From contig LGRX02035338.1 of NCBI GenBank assembly GCA_001247695.2, forward strand, positions 24,560 through 88,559: a DNA stretch of 64,000 nucleotides. The letters are read 5' to 3'. How positions within the stretch are numbered: the first letter of the stretch is position 1; every line of letters starts with the position of its first letter. The position numbers were made by a program, and so were the translations under genes. The notes under the pieces were generated by a model. That model saw nothing but the letters and a program-made list of their open reading frames with translations. It was not told the origin of the DNA and made no database searches. Below, piece after piece: positions 10,945 through 22,400 of the stretch. Origin of the DNA: Cymbomonas tetramitiformis. Its lineage: Eukaryota; Chlorophyta; Pyramimonadophyceae; Pyramimonadales; Pyramimonadaceae.

Positions 10945-12335
10945 GGGTGCCTAAGAAGATCGACACGAGGGTGGTCGACAGGAGCTTCTTCCAGGAAGCC
11001 AGGGAAGAAGGCGTGGTTTGCTACGAGCCCTGCGGGGGTCTGTGTGCTGGGTTGGAGATGCTCTTGCGCTGCGGCGTCAAGGTCAACAAGTACCTCTACC
11101 AGGACATCTCAGCGTCCAGCCCTACGGTGGCAAGGGCGAGGTGCATGGCGCTCAGTCGCCGACATCCTGACCTGTTTCACGCAGGGGCGGTTCACCTAGA
11201 GCAGCTGCCCAGCAACATCGAGGACACTAGCCTTGTTGACCTCGTCCAAGCAGGAGCATTGAGTGGAGGGCAGTGGGTCATGGTGTGTGGATATCCATGT
11301 CAGGACCTATCACCAGCAGGCAAGCTAGCAGGTTTGGAGGGCAAGCACAGCAGGCTGTTCTACCAGGCAGTGCGAGTCCTTTCGACGCTGCAACAGCTGC
11401 AGCCTCAGCGACCGCCAGCGTACGTGCTGGAGAACGTCTCTCCACTGTCACACCGAGAGAACTCGAAGATCAGAAAGGAGGTGTTCCCTATCATCAACAG
11501 CGTGGTGGGCCAGCCGGTATCCTTTGACGCAGCGCGCGCAGGATCATATGCGCACCGCCTACGAGCATACTGGAGTAATCTGTTCCAGAACCACCAGTTC
11601 AATCTGGTGATGGAGGGGGTGGACAGGCCACCCGACAGATACGTGAGTGACATCCTGCAACGAGGCTGGAAGCCGCGCAAGGTAGTCACTCGGGACAGGA
11701 AGCCCCACTACGCCGCTAACGTCGTGGGAGAACCCATGCGGGTGCTGCCAACCATCTTGGCGACGCAGAACTCCGGAGCCTTTCGTGCACCTCGTGCAGG
11801 TACGGTGGTAAGAAGGAAAGATGACGTTGAGGAGAAAGGGGAGACCAGAGAGGTCAACCTGGACGAGAAGGCCATTGCCATGGGGTACAGCGCAAGTGAA
11901 TTGCGCATGGCTCGGGGCATGAAAGATGAGGAGTTGGCAGGGATACTCGGTCTCGCCATGGATCGCAGGGCCATGGAGCTGCTGTATGCAGTGGCGGAGG
12001 TCAGTACGACCAAGCTGCCAAAGAGTCAGGAGAGTGAGGAGGAGGAGCATGGCGCGCTAGCTGCCATCCCCATCGTGGGGTCCGCCAAGGTGACAACCGC
12101 TTCGGAGTTGGCACCGGAGCCGGCGCAAGCGCAGCTGGCAGAGTGGGTCACCAGATCCAGTGACTACACTCAGCAAGTTGCCCGACGCCTTAGTCACCAG
12201 GACTGGGAGGAGCGACTGCAACACATGTGCAGCCAAGGGCAGAAAGGCATGCAAGGTGCAAGGACTCGGCACAGCGGATGCAGTCCCACGTCGCCGACAA
12301 TGGAAGCTTGCCTCCATGGAGCTCGCGGGCTGTAA
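10821..12335 (+). CDS. DNMT3-like cytosine-C5 DNA methyltransferase domain of E1
   Basis: The ORF is 504 aa; the true domain probably starts after about residue 44 (KKIDTR), since the first residues are a shifted reading of the preceding frame. The catalytic C5-methyltransferase series is intact: a motif I-like loop YEPCGGLCAG (residues 68-77), QDIS (94-97), motif IV GYPCQDLS (157-164) with the catalytic Cys, motif VI LENV (203-206), motif VIII HRLRAYWSN (245-253), a motif IX-like VLPTILATQ and a motif X-like C-terminal block GLAMDRRAMELLYAV. HRLRAYWSN after the motif VI block resembles the AHRARYFWGN of DNMT3 rather than the QRR of DNMT1 or bacterial enzymes. It lies between RNase H and integrase, with a frame change on each side (about 10940 and 12200-12330). 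The family is clear; methylation activity or target is not shown. Confidence 0.88.
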   Translation: MFRQIDASRMGCPQPGTAGQRHAFWRLSSGLQRRDHGGGKLRVPKKIDTRVVDRSFFQEAREEGVVCYEPCGGLCAGLEMLLRCGVKVNKYLYQDISASSPTVARARCMALSRRHPDLFHAGAVHLEQLPSNIEDTSLVDLVQAGALSGGQWVMVCGYPCQDLSPAGKLAGLEGKHSRLFYQAVRVLSTLQQLQPQRPPAYVLENVSPLSHRENSKIRKEVFPIINSVVGQPVSFDAARAGSYAHRLRAYWSNLFQNHQFNLVMEGVDRPPDRYVSDILQRGWKPRKVVTRDRKPHYAANVVGEPMRVLPTILATQNSGAFRAPRAGTVVRRKDDVEEKGETREVNLDEKAIAMGYSASELRMARGMKDEELAGILGLAMDRRAMELLYAVAEVSTTKLPKSQESEEEEHGALAAIPIVGSAKVTTASELAPEPAQAQLAEWVTRSSDYTQQVARRLSHQDWEERLQHMCSQGQKGMQGARTRHSGCSPTSPTMEACLHGARGL

Positions 12336-14038
12336 GGCGCGTCACCACCAAGCCTTCTCAAGGCCTGGAGACAAACCTGTGGAAGTGAACTCAGCGCCAG
12401 AATGGGCACCAGTGGCGAAGAAGGAAAAAGAAATGAGGTTGCCCAGGCTGCCAGACACGACAAGACTGGTCGCCATGGTGGCTAGTGTGACACATCAAGA
12501 GTCACTTCGGGAGAAGTACCCGGACATACACGAGGACAAACTATGCCTCGCGTGGATGAAGACTGGAGAGAACTCGAAGGTCCCCAAGGAGGAGTATCAC
12601 AGAGTCAGGAAGAGGGCGGCTCGTCACCGGTGGGACGAGCTCATGGGTGAGCTGTACATGGTCACCATCAGCGGCAAGGAGCTTCTGGTACCCAAGCCCT
12701 GTGACAGGATTCAGCTGGTGCGTGAGTACCACGAGAGGACTGGCCATTGGGGCATCAGGCGGACGTTGAACCTGTTGTGGCAACGCCATTACTGGGTGGG
12801 CATGAAACAAGATGCCAGAGCAGTGATCACACAATGTGAAACCTGCCAGAGGGTGAAGACGCACTACGCGCGGGAGGAGGCGATGCTCACTCCGCTGGAG
12901 ATCAAATCCTTCATGTATCGCTGGTCCCTGGACTTGGCTTGGCCCACGAAACGCGTCACTAAGGCTGGGGACCAACGCGTCTTGGTCATGACCGAACATT
13001 ACACGCGTTTCATTATGTGCGTTCCGATTCCCAACAAGGAAGCCTCCACCGTCGCCAGCGCGTTTCGCAGCCACGTCCTGTCTGTGTTTGGGGCGCCAGC
13101 GGAATGCCTCGTGGATGGGGGTACTGAATTTGAGGGTGAGTTCGCTGCACTAAGCAGACAGTGTCTCGTCGACCGGAGAGTGACCTCGCCGAGTTCCCCA
13201 GAGAGCAACGGCCTGACCGAGCGTGTGGTGCGCACCATCAAGTTTTGCTTCAAGAAGATGGCCCTCGACAAGGGCCTGGACTTCGAGTGGGACGAGATGC
13301 TCTGGTCACTTGTACTCAGTTACAACGCAGCCAAGCAGCAGTCGACTGGGGTTGCGCCGTTCACGCTGCTGTTCGCCCAGGAAGCTACTGTACCACCAGA
13401 TCTTCGTGCGCGACCCGAGCTGGACTTTGAAAGGCAGGACGAACAAACTCTGGCTGAGGATTTGTTGCAGCGAGCGGCTATCGTGAAGAAGCTCATGGTG
13501 CACGCAGGATGCAACTTGGAAATCGCTCAACACCGTGACACCTTGCTGTACGAACACAGGAGGAGTGGCAGCTACGAGCCAAAGCCGCACCAGTTCAAGG
13601 CGGGTGACTTCGTGTACATAAGACAACAACCACGCTCTGGCATGGAGGTAGCCACCAAGCCAGCCATTCTGAAGTTGGTCAAGGTGCAGAAGGATGGGGT
13701 GGTGGTCTTGGAAGACAGCACCAAGTTGCGGGAGAAGAGTACGGTACAAAACATTGCGCCGTGCCACCTGCAGGTGAAAGACCAATATGACTGCAGCGCA
13801 GCCATCCCCAGCAAACATCTCGCGTGTGAGAGGTGCATGAGGACAGATGGAGAGGCATCGATGCTGTTGTGTGATACATGTAATCGTGGCTATCACATTT
13901 GGTGTCTGGAGCCGGCACTGGACAAAGTGCCTGAAGGAGATTGGCAATGCCCCAAATGCTTGGGTGTGGCTATGGTGGCAGCCTCCGCCGAGGTGAGCGC
14001 GTATATCGTGGAAAGAATGGCTGCCATGGAACTGCAGC
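12160..14038 (+). CDS. E1 integrase with C-terminal PHD finger (interrupted by E2)
   Basis: The ORF is about 626 aa up to the E2 insertion. Residues of about 187-232 form the H2C2 zinc-binding integrase domain (EYHERTGHWGI ... CETCQRVK). The DDE core has Asp in WSLDLAWP (about 256), Asp in CLVDGGTEFEGEF (about 319) and Glu in SPESNGLTERVV (about 348). A basic C-terminal stretch includes FKAGDFVYIRQQ. Residues of about 555-602 form a PHD finger: CERCMRTDGEASMLLC, DTCNRGYHIWC and GDWQCPKC give the C4HC3 pattern, with an aromatic cage-type Trp. PHD fingers usually read histone H3 tails, so this may steer integration. The frame runs into E2 at 14039 and resumes after it at 27880. Confidence 0.9.
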
Positions 14039-14730
14039 TGTGCCTGGGGCACTACGACAGATGCTCGGAAATATGTTTTTGATTGAACGTGCAAAGGTAC
14101 ACAATTCGGATTTTATAATATACTGGATCAGGGCCAGATTGAGGTACAAACGATAATTCGGTTCCGAGTTCTGAAGCCTAAACACTTCTCAAGTGCTCTA
14201 CTTATTCACTCGTCACTCAGGTTGCAGGGTCAACCACTCGAGAGCCGATGTCACACTTCGGCTCAACGTTCAGTTCCCGATCCGATCTCATTTCTAATTC
14301 CGATTCATCATTCTCGATTCAGATGTTATGCCGACAGGCTGACACGATGACTGCCCCACAGTACTGTCATACTACTGTACTGTCATACTGTCATACTGTC
14401 ATAGCGTCATACTGTCATACTGTCATAACCTTAATATCTGATATTCGATTTCATTGCCTTTTCAACCCCGATGCGAATCTGACCATTCTTCGAGGGTCTG
14501 ACTGAGTTCCACGATGACACCCCCCACAGTACTGTCATACTACTATAGTGTCATAGTGTCATACTGTCATAGTGTCATAGTGTCATACTGTCATACCCCG
14601 GACATCTGGTATTCATTCTCATCGTGATTTCAAGCCCAATTTCACTGTCATCGTGCCAATCCCAGATTACCCCCGATGACACACATACGGACGCATAGGC
14701 ATATCGGCTCACGCTGTGCCTCCGGGCACA
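14039..14730 (-). repeat. E2 3' LTR (692 bp)
   Basis: Nearly identical to 27183-27874, with TGTGCC...GGCACA ends. Two tracts of imperfect GTCATACT/GTCATAGT repeats (about 14370-14420 and 14530-14595) sit inside the LTR. Downstream, 14731-14918 is non-coding and includes short repeats of TTCCAGTTCTTAGGTT. Confidence 0.95.
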
Positions 14731-14918
14731 ACTCTCCCCCCCTTAGGAGTGGTCTACCTCCTGGGATCACTCCGCTAAGGTACCCATCTAAGTTCCAGTT
14801 CTTAGGTTTTCTGGTTCCTTGTTGTTTCCAGTTCTTAGGTTCTCTGGTCCCTCTTCGAGCATAGTTTGCCTGCCGCTACCAGGGCACCACTTTCAAGAAG
14901 AAGGGTGCCACTTGGAAT

Positions 14919-16421
14919 CTAAAGCGGGTCTTCAGTGTCGCGGAGGCGTAAATGTCGGAAAAGTTGTCGTAGCAGGAGTGCTGGCACGGGATATACACTC
15001 GCAGATCGACCTGCTCCAGTCTGCTGCGGGTGAGGTCCAAGCTGAGCAGTCTCTGGATGAGCACCGGTTGCCCATCTGCACGCACACGGTGTTGAAGTAG
15101 TACAGCGTAGCAGGGGCGAGGGTGGTGCTGAGTTCGTCCATATGCAGGTGGGTTTCATGTACTGAGTACCGTACATGCAGTAGGTACACACCAGCGGTGG
15201 GGGAAGCTGGCGCATCATAGGGCGAAGCCGTAGCGCGTTAGGGAAGCGACCTCTGGGGTTTTCCATGAACCAATGTTTTGGCTCCAGGTAGTCAATGATC
15301 TGCAATGCTCGTCGTACGATTTTGTCAGCCTGGGGAAGGTCAGGGGGTCCACCAGTGGTGCGCGCTTGACTGTACTGCCTGCAGGGGGGACTTGCCCAAA
15401 CAACATCGAAGAATCCAGGCGGGTATTGTCTGTAGTCCCATTGCAGGATGTCACACACATGAGTGGGTTGCCAGATATGCCCGGAGTCGAGGGTCACTAC
15501 TGAAGCGGAGGGGAAGCAATTTAGGAATTCCCTCTCTACTGAGCCAGTACCGCTGAAAAGTACGAGAATCCTGGGCGTGCGGGTTGTTTTTGCCTGTATT
15601 GCCAGCAGCTCTGTCACCAGTGCCAACGACCCATCTTCCACACGCTCTTGGCGTTCCCACGGCAGGGGGATATCATCTTCCATCTGTTCGAGCTGGTCCA
15701 GTTCATCGCAGGGATTAGTGATGAGGTGGGCCAGTGTCATTCCGGCTTGAGCGGAGTGACGGCCACGCTGCTCGCGTCGCCGAGTGGCTTCGTCGCGTAC
15801 TTGCGCTTCCATGTGAAGTCTCGCTTGCTCGAATTCACGAAGTTGTTGAAGTGGACTTCCGCGTTCAAGTTTGTCACGCGTCCTCCATTGGTCGTGAGCT
15901 TTGGAGTAGCCAGTCCAGCGAACCTTCCACTCTTCCACCTCCTTTCCTCGAACAGACCGCACTCGACGTGCAAGAATGCGCTCAACGTGTGCTTCCTTCT
16001 GACCGTCCACTACCACCTCTTCAGGTACTGCTAGGTGATCGCGTGCGGCAAAAGCATCTTGTCCGCTGGTGTACGGTTTGAGGCGATGTTGAGCGAACAC
16101 GTCGTGAATCCGCCAGTGAGGAGGGAGGCGTAGGCGGTAGGCTACTGGAGCTCCTCTGTCGGCCTCTGGCATGGTCATCTGTACATCGCTGAAGAAGCGT
16201 TCGGTCACAGGAACTGGTCCATGCCAGCGCTTGGTCAGTTTCCTACAGATGGAGCGATCCATCACCTTCTCCGTAAGGTGTTTCGCCTCTATCCAGACCA
16301 GATCTCCAACAGCATACTCCCGCTGCCCGTGCCTGCGATCAAACTGTTCGCGCTGTCGCTGTTGAGCCAGCTCTAACCGCTGTCTGGCGTCCCGCAGCTG
16401 CGACGAAAATTTCACAGCCAC
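14919..16421 (-). CDS. E2 pol C-terminus: chromodomain plus phage-type cytosine-C5 methyltransferase
   Basis: A 500-aa ORF follows the integrase with a one-base frame change at a run of five G (16439-16443), so it is probably the end of the pol polyprotein. Residues 1-130 match the integrase C-terminal region (AVGDLVWIEAKHL, RIHDVFAQHRLKPY). Residues 145-198 are a chromodomain (VERILARRVRS ... EEWKVRWTGYSKAHDQW ... LREFE), a methyl-histone reader used by chromoviruses for targeting. Residues 284 to the end form a C5 methyltransferase: motif I LFSGTGS (288-294), motif IV ASPPCRQYS (343-351) with the catalytic Cys, motif VI MENPRG (386-391), and a final YPVPALLLRQL resembling motif X. ENP in place of ENV and the ASPPC context resemble phage/viral Dcm-like enzymes and differ from the DNMT3-like enzyme in E1. 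Confidence 0.9.
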   Translation of the reverse strand: MAVKFSSQLRDARQRLELAQQRQREQFDRRHGQREYAVGDLVWIEAKHLTEKVMDRSICRKLTKRWHGPVPVTERFFSDVQMTMPEADRGAPVAYRLRLPPHWRIHDVFAQHRLKPYTSGQDAFAARDHLAVPEEVVVDGQKEAHVERILARRVRSVRGKEVEEWKVRWTGYSKAHDQWRTRDKLERGSPLQQLREFEQARLHMEAQVRDEATRRREQRGRHSAQAGMTLAHLITNPCDELDQLEQMEDDIPLPWERQERVEDGSLALVTELLAIQAKTTRTPRILVLFSGTGSVEREFLNCFPSASVVTLDSGHIWQPTHVCDILQWDYRQYPPGFFDVVWASPPCRQYSQARTTGGPPDLPQADKIVRRALQIIDYLEPKHWFMENPRGRFPNALRLRPMMRQLPPPLVCTYCMYGTQYMKPTCIWTNSAPPSPLLRCTTSTPCACRWATGAHPETAQLGPHPQQTGAGRSASVYPVPALLLRQLFRHLRLRDTEDPL

Positions 16422-16435
16422 TTCGTGTGCGGTGC

Positions 16436-19400
16436 CTACTCCCCCAGTTCGTCGTCCGCGGTGGACTGTGCGGCCTCCAGGAAAAGGTCCAACTGCGACA
16501 GCGGCGAGAACCCGAACACCAGTTCAAATGGCGTGAAGCCAGTAGATTCACTCCTGGAGTCATTGATCGCGAATTCCACGTTAGTGGTGAACAAATCCCA
16601 GTCCTCCACATTGGCGTCTACAAAGGACCTGAGCATGTCCTCAATAACCCTGTTGCTGTGTTCCGCCTGGCCGTCAGACCGAGGGTTGTACGGCGTGGTA
16701 CGAGCCACTTTCACACCCATCAGTCTCATGAGTTCCTGCCAGAAAGCATCTTGAAACCGTGGGTCACGATCAGAGACAATCTTCATAGGCGCGCCATGTA
16801 AGCGCCACACCGAGTCAAAGTAGATTCTGGCCACCACAGCTGCGGAGCTGTCGCCGAAGTTCATCGGCACAACGTGGACCATCTTCGTCAGCTTGCAGGT
16901 GAAGGCCACGAAAGCATCATTGCCTCTCTCTGATACCGGCAGGCCGGTGACGAAGTCCACCGCGACATCCTGCCATGGCCTGTTCGGGATGCTGTGAGGG
17001 TTTAGCAACCCATCCGGGTAAGTTCCCCGCGGCCTCACTGATTGGCACACTGCGCAGGATGCAACCCAGGTGCCCACATCTTCCGCGGCACCACGCCAAT
17101 AGAAGCGTCGCAGCACCCTCTCCAGAGTCTTGTCTCGCCCAGTGTGGCCTGAGGACAATGACTCATGAGCATGGCGAATCACTACTTCCCGAAGTGGAGA
17201 GTCCTCCCCCAGCACCAACTGATATCTCCCTGCTGCGGTTCTCCAAACCACTTCTCCCACTAGCCTGAAGTCCTGTAGGCATTGGTGTGGTGCTGCCTTC
17301 ACTTTCTCTCTTAGTGAACGAAGTGTCCCCTCTCGGGTGTACTCCGCCTTCAACGCGCGCAGGAACTTTGAGTCTGACTGCTGGGAGGCTGCGTCTCTGA
17401 AGTCTGCCGCCTCACCTGTCCTTATCACAGCGGGGGCTGTTCGCGGATGCCTCACGCGTGCTGGTTGTGGTTTGGCGGGAGGGGCGTGTACTATCAGAAC
17501 AGGCCAGCGAAGGTCGAAGGCTCTCCCATCTGGGTTCTCGAAGAACTGGTTGGGCTCGCCCTTGTCATCGTGAGTAGGGATGACCTCCACAATCTGCATA
17601 TTGGCCTTTCTGAAAAGTTTGCGCCACGCGGGGAGCTTGGACTGGTGATCTGGTAGAACGAATACTGCTGAGGTGTTCTCTGGGTCTGCCTTCCATTCTG
17701 CGATATACTTGTTCAAGATCGCCTCCACAGTAATGCACTTGGAGTTGTATGGAGGGTTACACCAAACCCGAAGGCCCCTCCATTTCTCTGAAAGGCAGTC
17801 TGTCCAGAATCTATCCGCCTGTCTGTTGCGGCCGCCAAAGTCACAACAGGCGTCCACATCGAAGGGTCCAAATTTCTCGGCGTACTTCGAGGAGTACTCT
17901 GCTCGGACACGCCAATTCTGTGAGTCCTCTGGGGGAGCCCGCCGTTTCTGTGGGTGAAGGACCGGGGATGGAGTTGACTGTTGGGGCGCCTGCTGCGGGG
18001 TTGGTGAGCTCGTTGGCACCTTCTCAGTGAGCGCCTCCGATGCGTCAGCTCGTGACGTAGGCGTTCGCGTCTTCGGTGACGCCAACTGTGGAGGCGCTGG
18101 GGTCGTAGAGGCCTTCCCAGCGCGTGACATACTCCTCGTTATCCTTATCCGGGGTGGGGCTCTATCAGGGGGTTTGTGTGGAGCTTCTACCGGCTTTGCG
18201 CTATCGGCTGCAGGCCATTCAGGCATGTCGAAGTCGAGGTGATCCTCCTTCATTCCCTTATAGAGCTTCGGGTTAACAAGAGCGATGGTCTCCCCCATGT
18301 CCATGGCCTGTTCCGCCACGGAGAGGGTCTCCACTGCTGAGAGCCAACAGTCAACAGTCTGGGCCCAGTGGGGATGAGCTGCGGGTGGTGAGCTGGAGAA
18401 GTATTCAGACTCCAGCGTTGCCAGGGGGTCTTTCGGTAGATCTGAGGTGGGGTCGATCACCCCTGCCTCCTTCAACCCCTCACGCACGTCCTTGTCTTTG
18501 AAGTCGGGTCTTCTGGACAGGGCGTCCGGTACCAGCAGCAGCGCTCCTTTGATGTACTCCATTCTCGGGACTCCCACCTCCACCAGATCCATGTACCAGC
18601 GTGCCTGTCTGCGGCTAAGCTCCCTGCCAGGTTCCATCAGCCATTCAAGGGGGCGGTGATCACCCTGGATGCGGAAGTTGGTGAAGATGAGGTAATGCCG
18701 CCAGGTAACGGTGGTACAATGGTGTAGAGCACCTAGCTCACGCTCGCCGGTGTGGTAATTCTGCTCGGCGGCTGAGAACTGGCGGCTCTCGTATGCTATC
18801 ACGCGCAGTCCAAGACCATCTCCATTGTCTTGCATCGGTACTCCCCCAAGAGCGATGCCGCTAGCATCCGTCTGTACCACGAAAGGTGCCGTGCCGTCTG
18901 CGGCACCCTTAATGTTGGGCAAGGCGAGCACCGGCGCTGAGGTGAGGGCCTTCTTCAGCTCCTCGAAGGCCCACTGCTGCATGGGACCCCACTCCCAGGG
19001 TACGTCCGACTTGGTCAACCGGGTGAGGGGCTGAGCGATCTCGGAGAAGCAGTGGATGAACCTGCGGTAATACCCCGCCAGGCCCAAGAACTGCCTGACG
19101 TGGGTAACCGTTTCCAGCTCGGGCCAGTCCCTCACTGCAGCCACCTTGTCGTGTTGGGGTCTGCAGCCATCCGCGGAGATACAGTGGCCAAGGAACCGCA
19201 AGGATTTCTTCAACAGTTGGCACTTGGACCTCTTGAGGAAGACGCCCTTCTCCCTGCATGTCAGGAGCAGTTGCTTGACGTGCTCGTAGTGCTCTGCAGC
19301 GGTGTTGCTGAAGACGACCACATCATCGATGAAGATCCGGACAAATGGGAGATGGCCCAAGGCCCGCTGCATCCGTCGCTGGTACTGAGACGGTGAATTC

Positions 19401-22400
19401 TGCAGCCCCTGCGGCATGACCAACCACTCATATGACCCCATCTGGGTGGTGAAGGCGGTCTTCTCGACATCTCCTGGTGCCATCGGTACTTGCCAGAAGC
19501 CATCCACCGCGTCGAACGAAGAGAAGAACTTCGCACCCTGCATCTCGTCGAACATCATCTGGATGTCTGGGAGAGGATACTTGTCCTTAACTGTCTGGCG
19601 GTTGAGGAGCCGGTAATCGATCACCAGTCGCAGCTCCTTGGGGTTCCCAGGTTTAGGGACCATCAAACAGGGAGCTGCATAAGGGCTGGAAGAGGGTCGG
19701 ATGTAGCCCTTGGACATCAGAGTCTCCACGCGTTCTCGAAGTTGGCGGAGTTCCTCTGCAGACTTCTTGTAGATGCGCTGGCAGGGAGGCCCCTTCTTGC
19801 TCAGCTCAGGGTCCAGGTTAATGTTGGCTTCATCTTGGGGGTCATGTCTGAGTCCATCGATGTTCGGTAGGGCGGTCGTCATCTCCTTTTTGTACTCCTC
19901 ACCCCAGAAGTCCTGAAACTTGAGGGTCCACTCAGGGCTCACTTCTGCATCTTCAGTATCCGCAGCGGGTTCGGCGTTCTCAGAGTCGATGGCCGTGGCT
20001 GCAAAGGCAGAAGCGGTATCGTCGGGGGACTTCTCGGCCACCATGAGCCAGGCGGGCTGTATCTCCGGGTCGTCATTGCCGCGTAGCTTCTGCGTCTCCG
20101 CGTACACCAGGTACTTCTTCAGCTGGGCAGGGGTTAGGAACACCTCATCCACCAATCCCGCGCAGGCCGTGCCCTTCGGAGACCTGTCCCCAGATGCTTT
20201 CCCAGGAGAACAGCCTGTGATGGTGACGCGGTCCCCAATCTTACCACTGCGGGACTTCCTGAGGAAGGAGACGGAGCCATTCCCTTCATAGCCCAGAGTG
20301 ACAGGAGAGTGACTGCGCAGCCACCTTCCGCCGAGGATAACATCCACCTGTATGCCCAGTGGTAGGATCCGGAGGGCAAGGGCGTTCTCCGTATAGGTGC
20401 CCGTGGTGGTGTGCGTGTTAAACTTGGCGTACGCGGTGGCGCCAGTGATCTTCACAGATCCATCCGCCAAGGTGACTCGCATCTCGGAGCCGGCTCGTGT
20501 CGTGAGGCCACATCGCTTGGCGCTCTGCTCCGAGATGAAGTTGTCAGAGGCCCCCGAGTCGATCAGCACCTTGACCGTGTGCCCTCTGAGGGTTGCGTAG
20601 AATACCAGCAGTAGCGGTCCTTCTTCGTCATGTGCCGCTGCAAGGGTACCCTCGATGTCGGTCTTCCACTGAACTCCCCCATCTGTGCGTATGCTTTTGC
20701 ATTTGAGGTTGGGGAGGAGGTTGTCCGAGGCCTCGCGGCATTCTTCCAACGTTTGCCTACACGCGGCGTAGAACTCCTCATCCAGCAAATCAACATCTTC
20801 AGTCGGATGACTGACGAGGTTGTCTGCACTCGCCGTCAGCAGGGTGCCCGCTGAGGTGCATTCGCTCGAGGTGGGGCTGACATGAGTGGTGTCGCTGGTG
20901 GTAGGGCTCACATGGGTGGTGTCACTGGTAGTAGAGCTCACATGAGTAGTGCCACTGGTGGTGGGGCTCACATGGGTAGTGCCACTTACTGTGGGGCTCA
21001 CGTGGGTAGTGCCGCTTGTTGTGGGACTCGCATGGGTAGCGACACTATTGATGAGACTGCCATGGGTGAGGGGATCCTCGTCATGCTGAGGGCTGCCAGT
21101 AGGGGAGTTGTGGGCGAGTTGGTGGGAGCTCTGGTGGTCAGTTCTCGCCTCAGGGGTCCCAGCTGCTGCCATCTGCTGGGTGAAGCAGAGCGAATTGACC
21201 GAGGACTCCTCTTCCATCACCTCAGGGTCTTCAGCGATGGGGTGGCTGTCGAGACAGGGCGGCGCTTCATCCGCTTCGTGCGTTCTGACGGTGGTCATCT
21301 GCTGGGTGAAGCAAAGCGAACTGGGTGCGGAGGTCTCCTCCGCCTCTGAGCAGTAGGATGAACCTTCGGGGTTTCCTCCCGGAGTGGCCGGCGCGTCATC
21401 ATGGTGCGAAGATGTAGTCTCTGTTGTGGGCTCGGCCAGCGAGGATGATGGAGGGGATGCTCCCAAGGGGCTGGGACCCAGCTTCCTCATCTTGTACTGG
21501 TGTACTGCGTGCAGACTGCACCAGGCGCCAGGTAGACCCACATCTCCCGCTGTCCCAGGTATCGTGCCCACTTCAGTGTCCAGGGTGCAGAGGGATGTCG
21601 AAGATCTCGCTGCTGCTCTTCGTGCGCCCTCCTTTTCCCACAGCCTGCTACCTGGGGAAGAGTCTGGACTCGAAGTGGCGATTGCCTTTTGCTGCTCGGC
21701 GGGCGACAGCTCTCTCCAAGCCGCGTAGAGGTCGTGGGAGCTGGCGTTAGAGGGTTCGGGGACTTGCTGGTGACCGTCGTGTGAGAGGAGATGCCACAAT
21801 GCTATGCGCTGGTGGCCCTCCTTGCGATCTTGAGGTTCGCGGGCAATGCGTATCCTCTCTGCCAGCTGGTTGGCGCGGTTCACGCGCTCCTTTGGCGATC
21901 GACTCCCAGAGTGTACGCGGCTGCGGACGCGCTCCGACATTTTATCCACCAGGTCCTTGGCAGCCTCTGGGGATTTGCGCAGAGCTCTGCGGACCTTCTG
22001 CATGGCGACTTCGAGGGGGAGGGAGTACAGATCTCTCTTCCAGTGCCACGCAGTTAGCCTTTTCCGTGGGTCTGCGAGGTTGGACTGATAGATGGGCAGC
22101 GGTAGGACAACACGCGGTCGGGGGCGAAGATCGCGAGGCTCTCCGCGGTTGTTGCCCATAGTGGGGGGTCTGTGTCGGGGGGCTCGCCGTCCCCTCCGAC
22201 CCTCGATCCTTGCTTGTGTATAAGCAGGGCCGTCATCAAGAGGTAGTGACGGCTCATCGAAGGGGGTGCTTCCTGCAAGAGGGTGGCTGGACAAGTCATC
22301 CCTCGGCGGCGATGGGGCACTAGCTGAGCGGTAGGTGCGTCGCAAGCGGGTCCCAGAGGTGAAGGCCACGCTCTTGGGATGGGGGCGTTGGCCCCAAGGG

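Noticed and set aside
14039..14082. C-terminal end of the E1 integrase ORF reading CLGHYDRC
   Set aside because: These codons are the start of the E2 LTR read in frame; the true E1 frame resumes at 27880.
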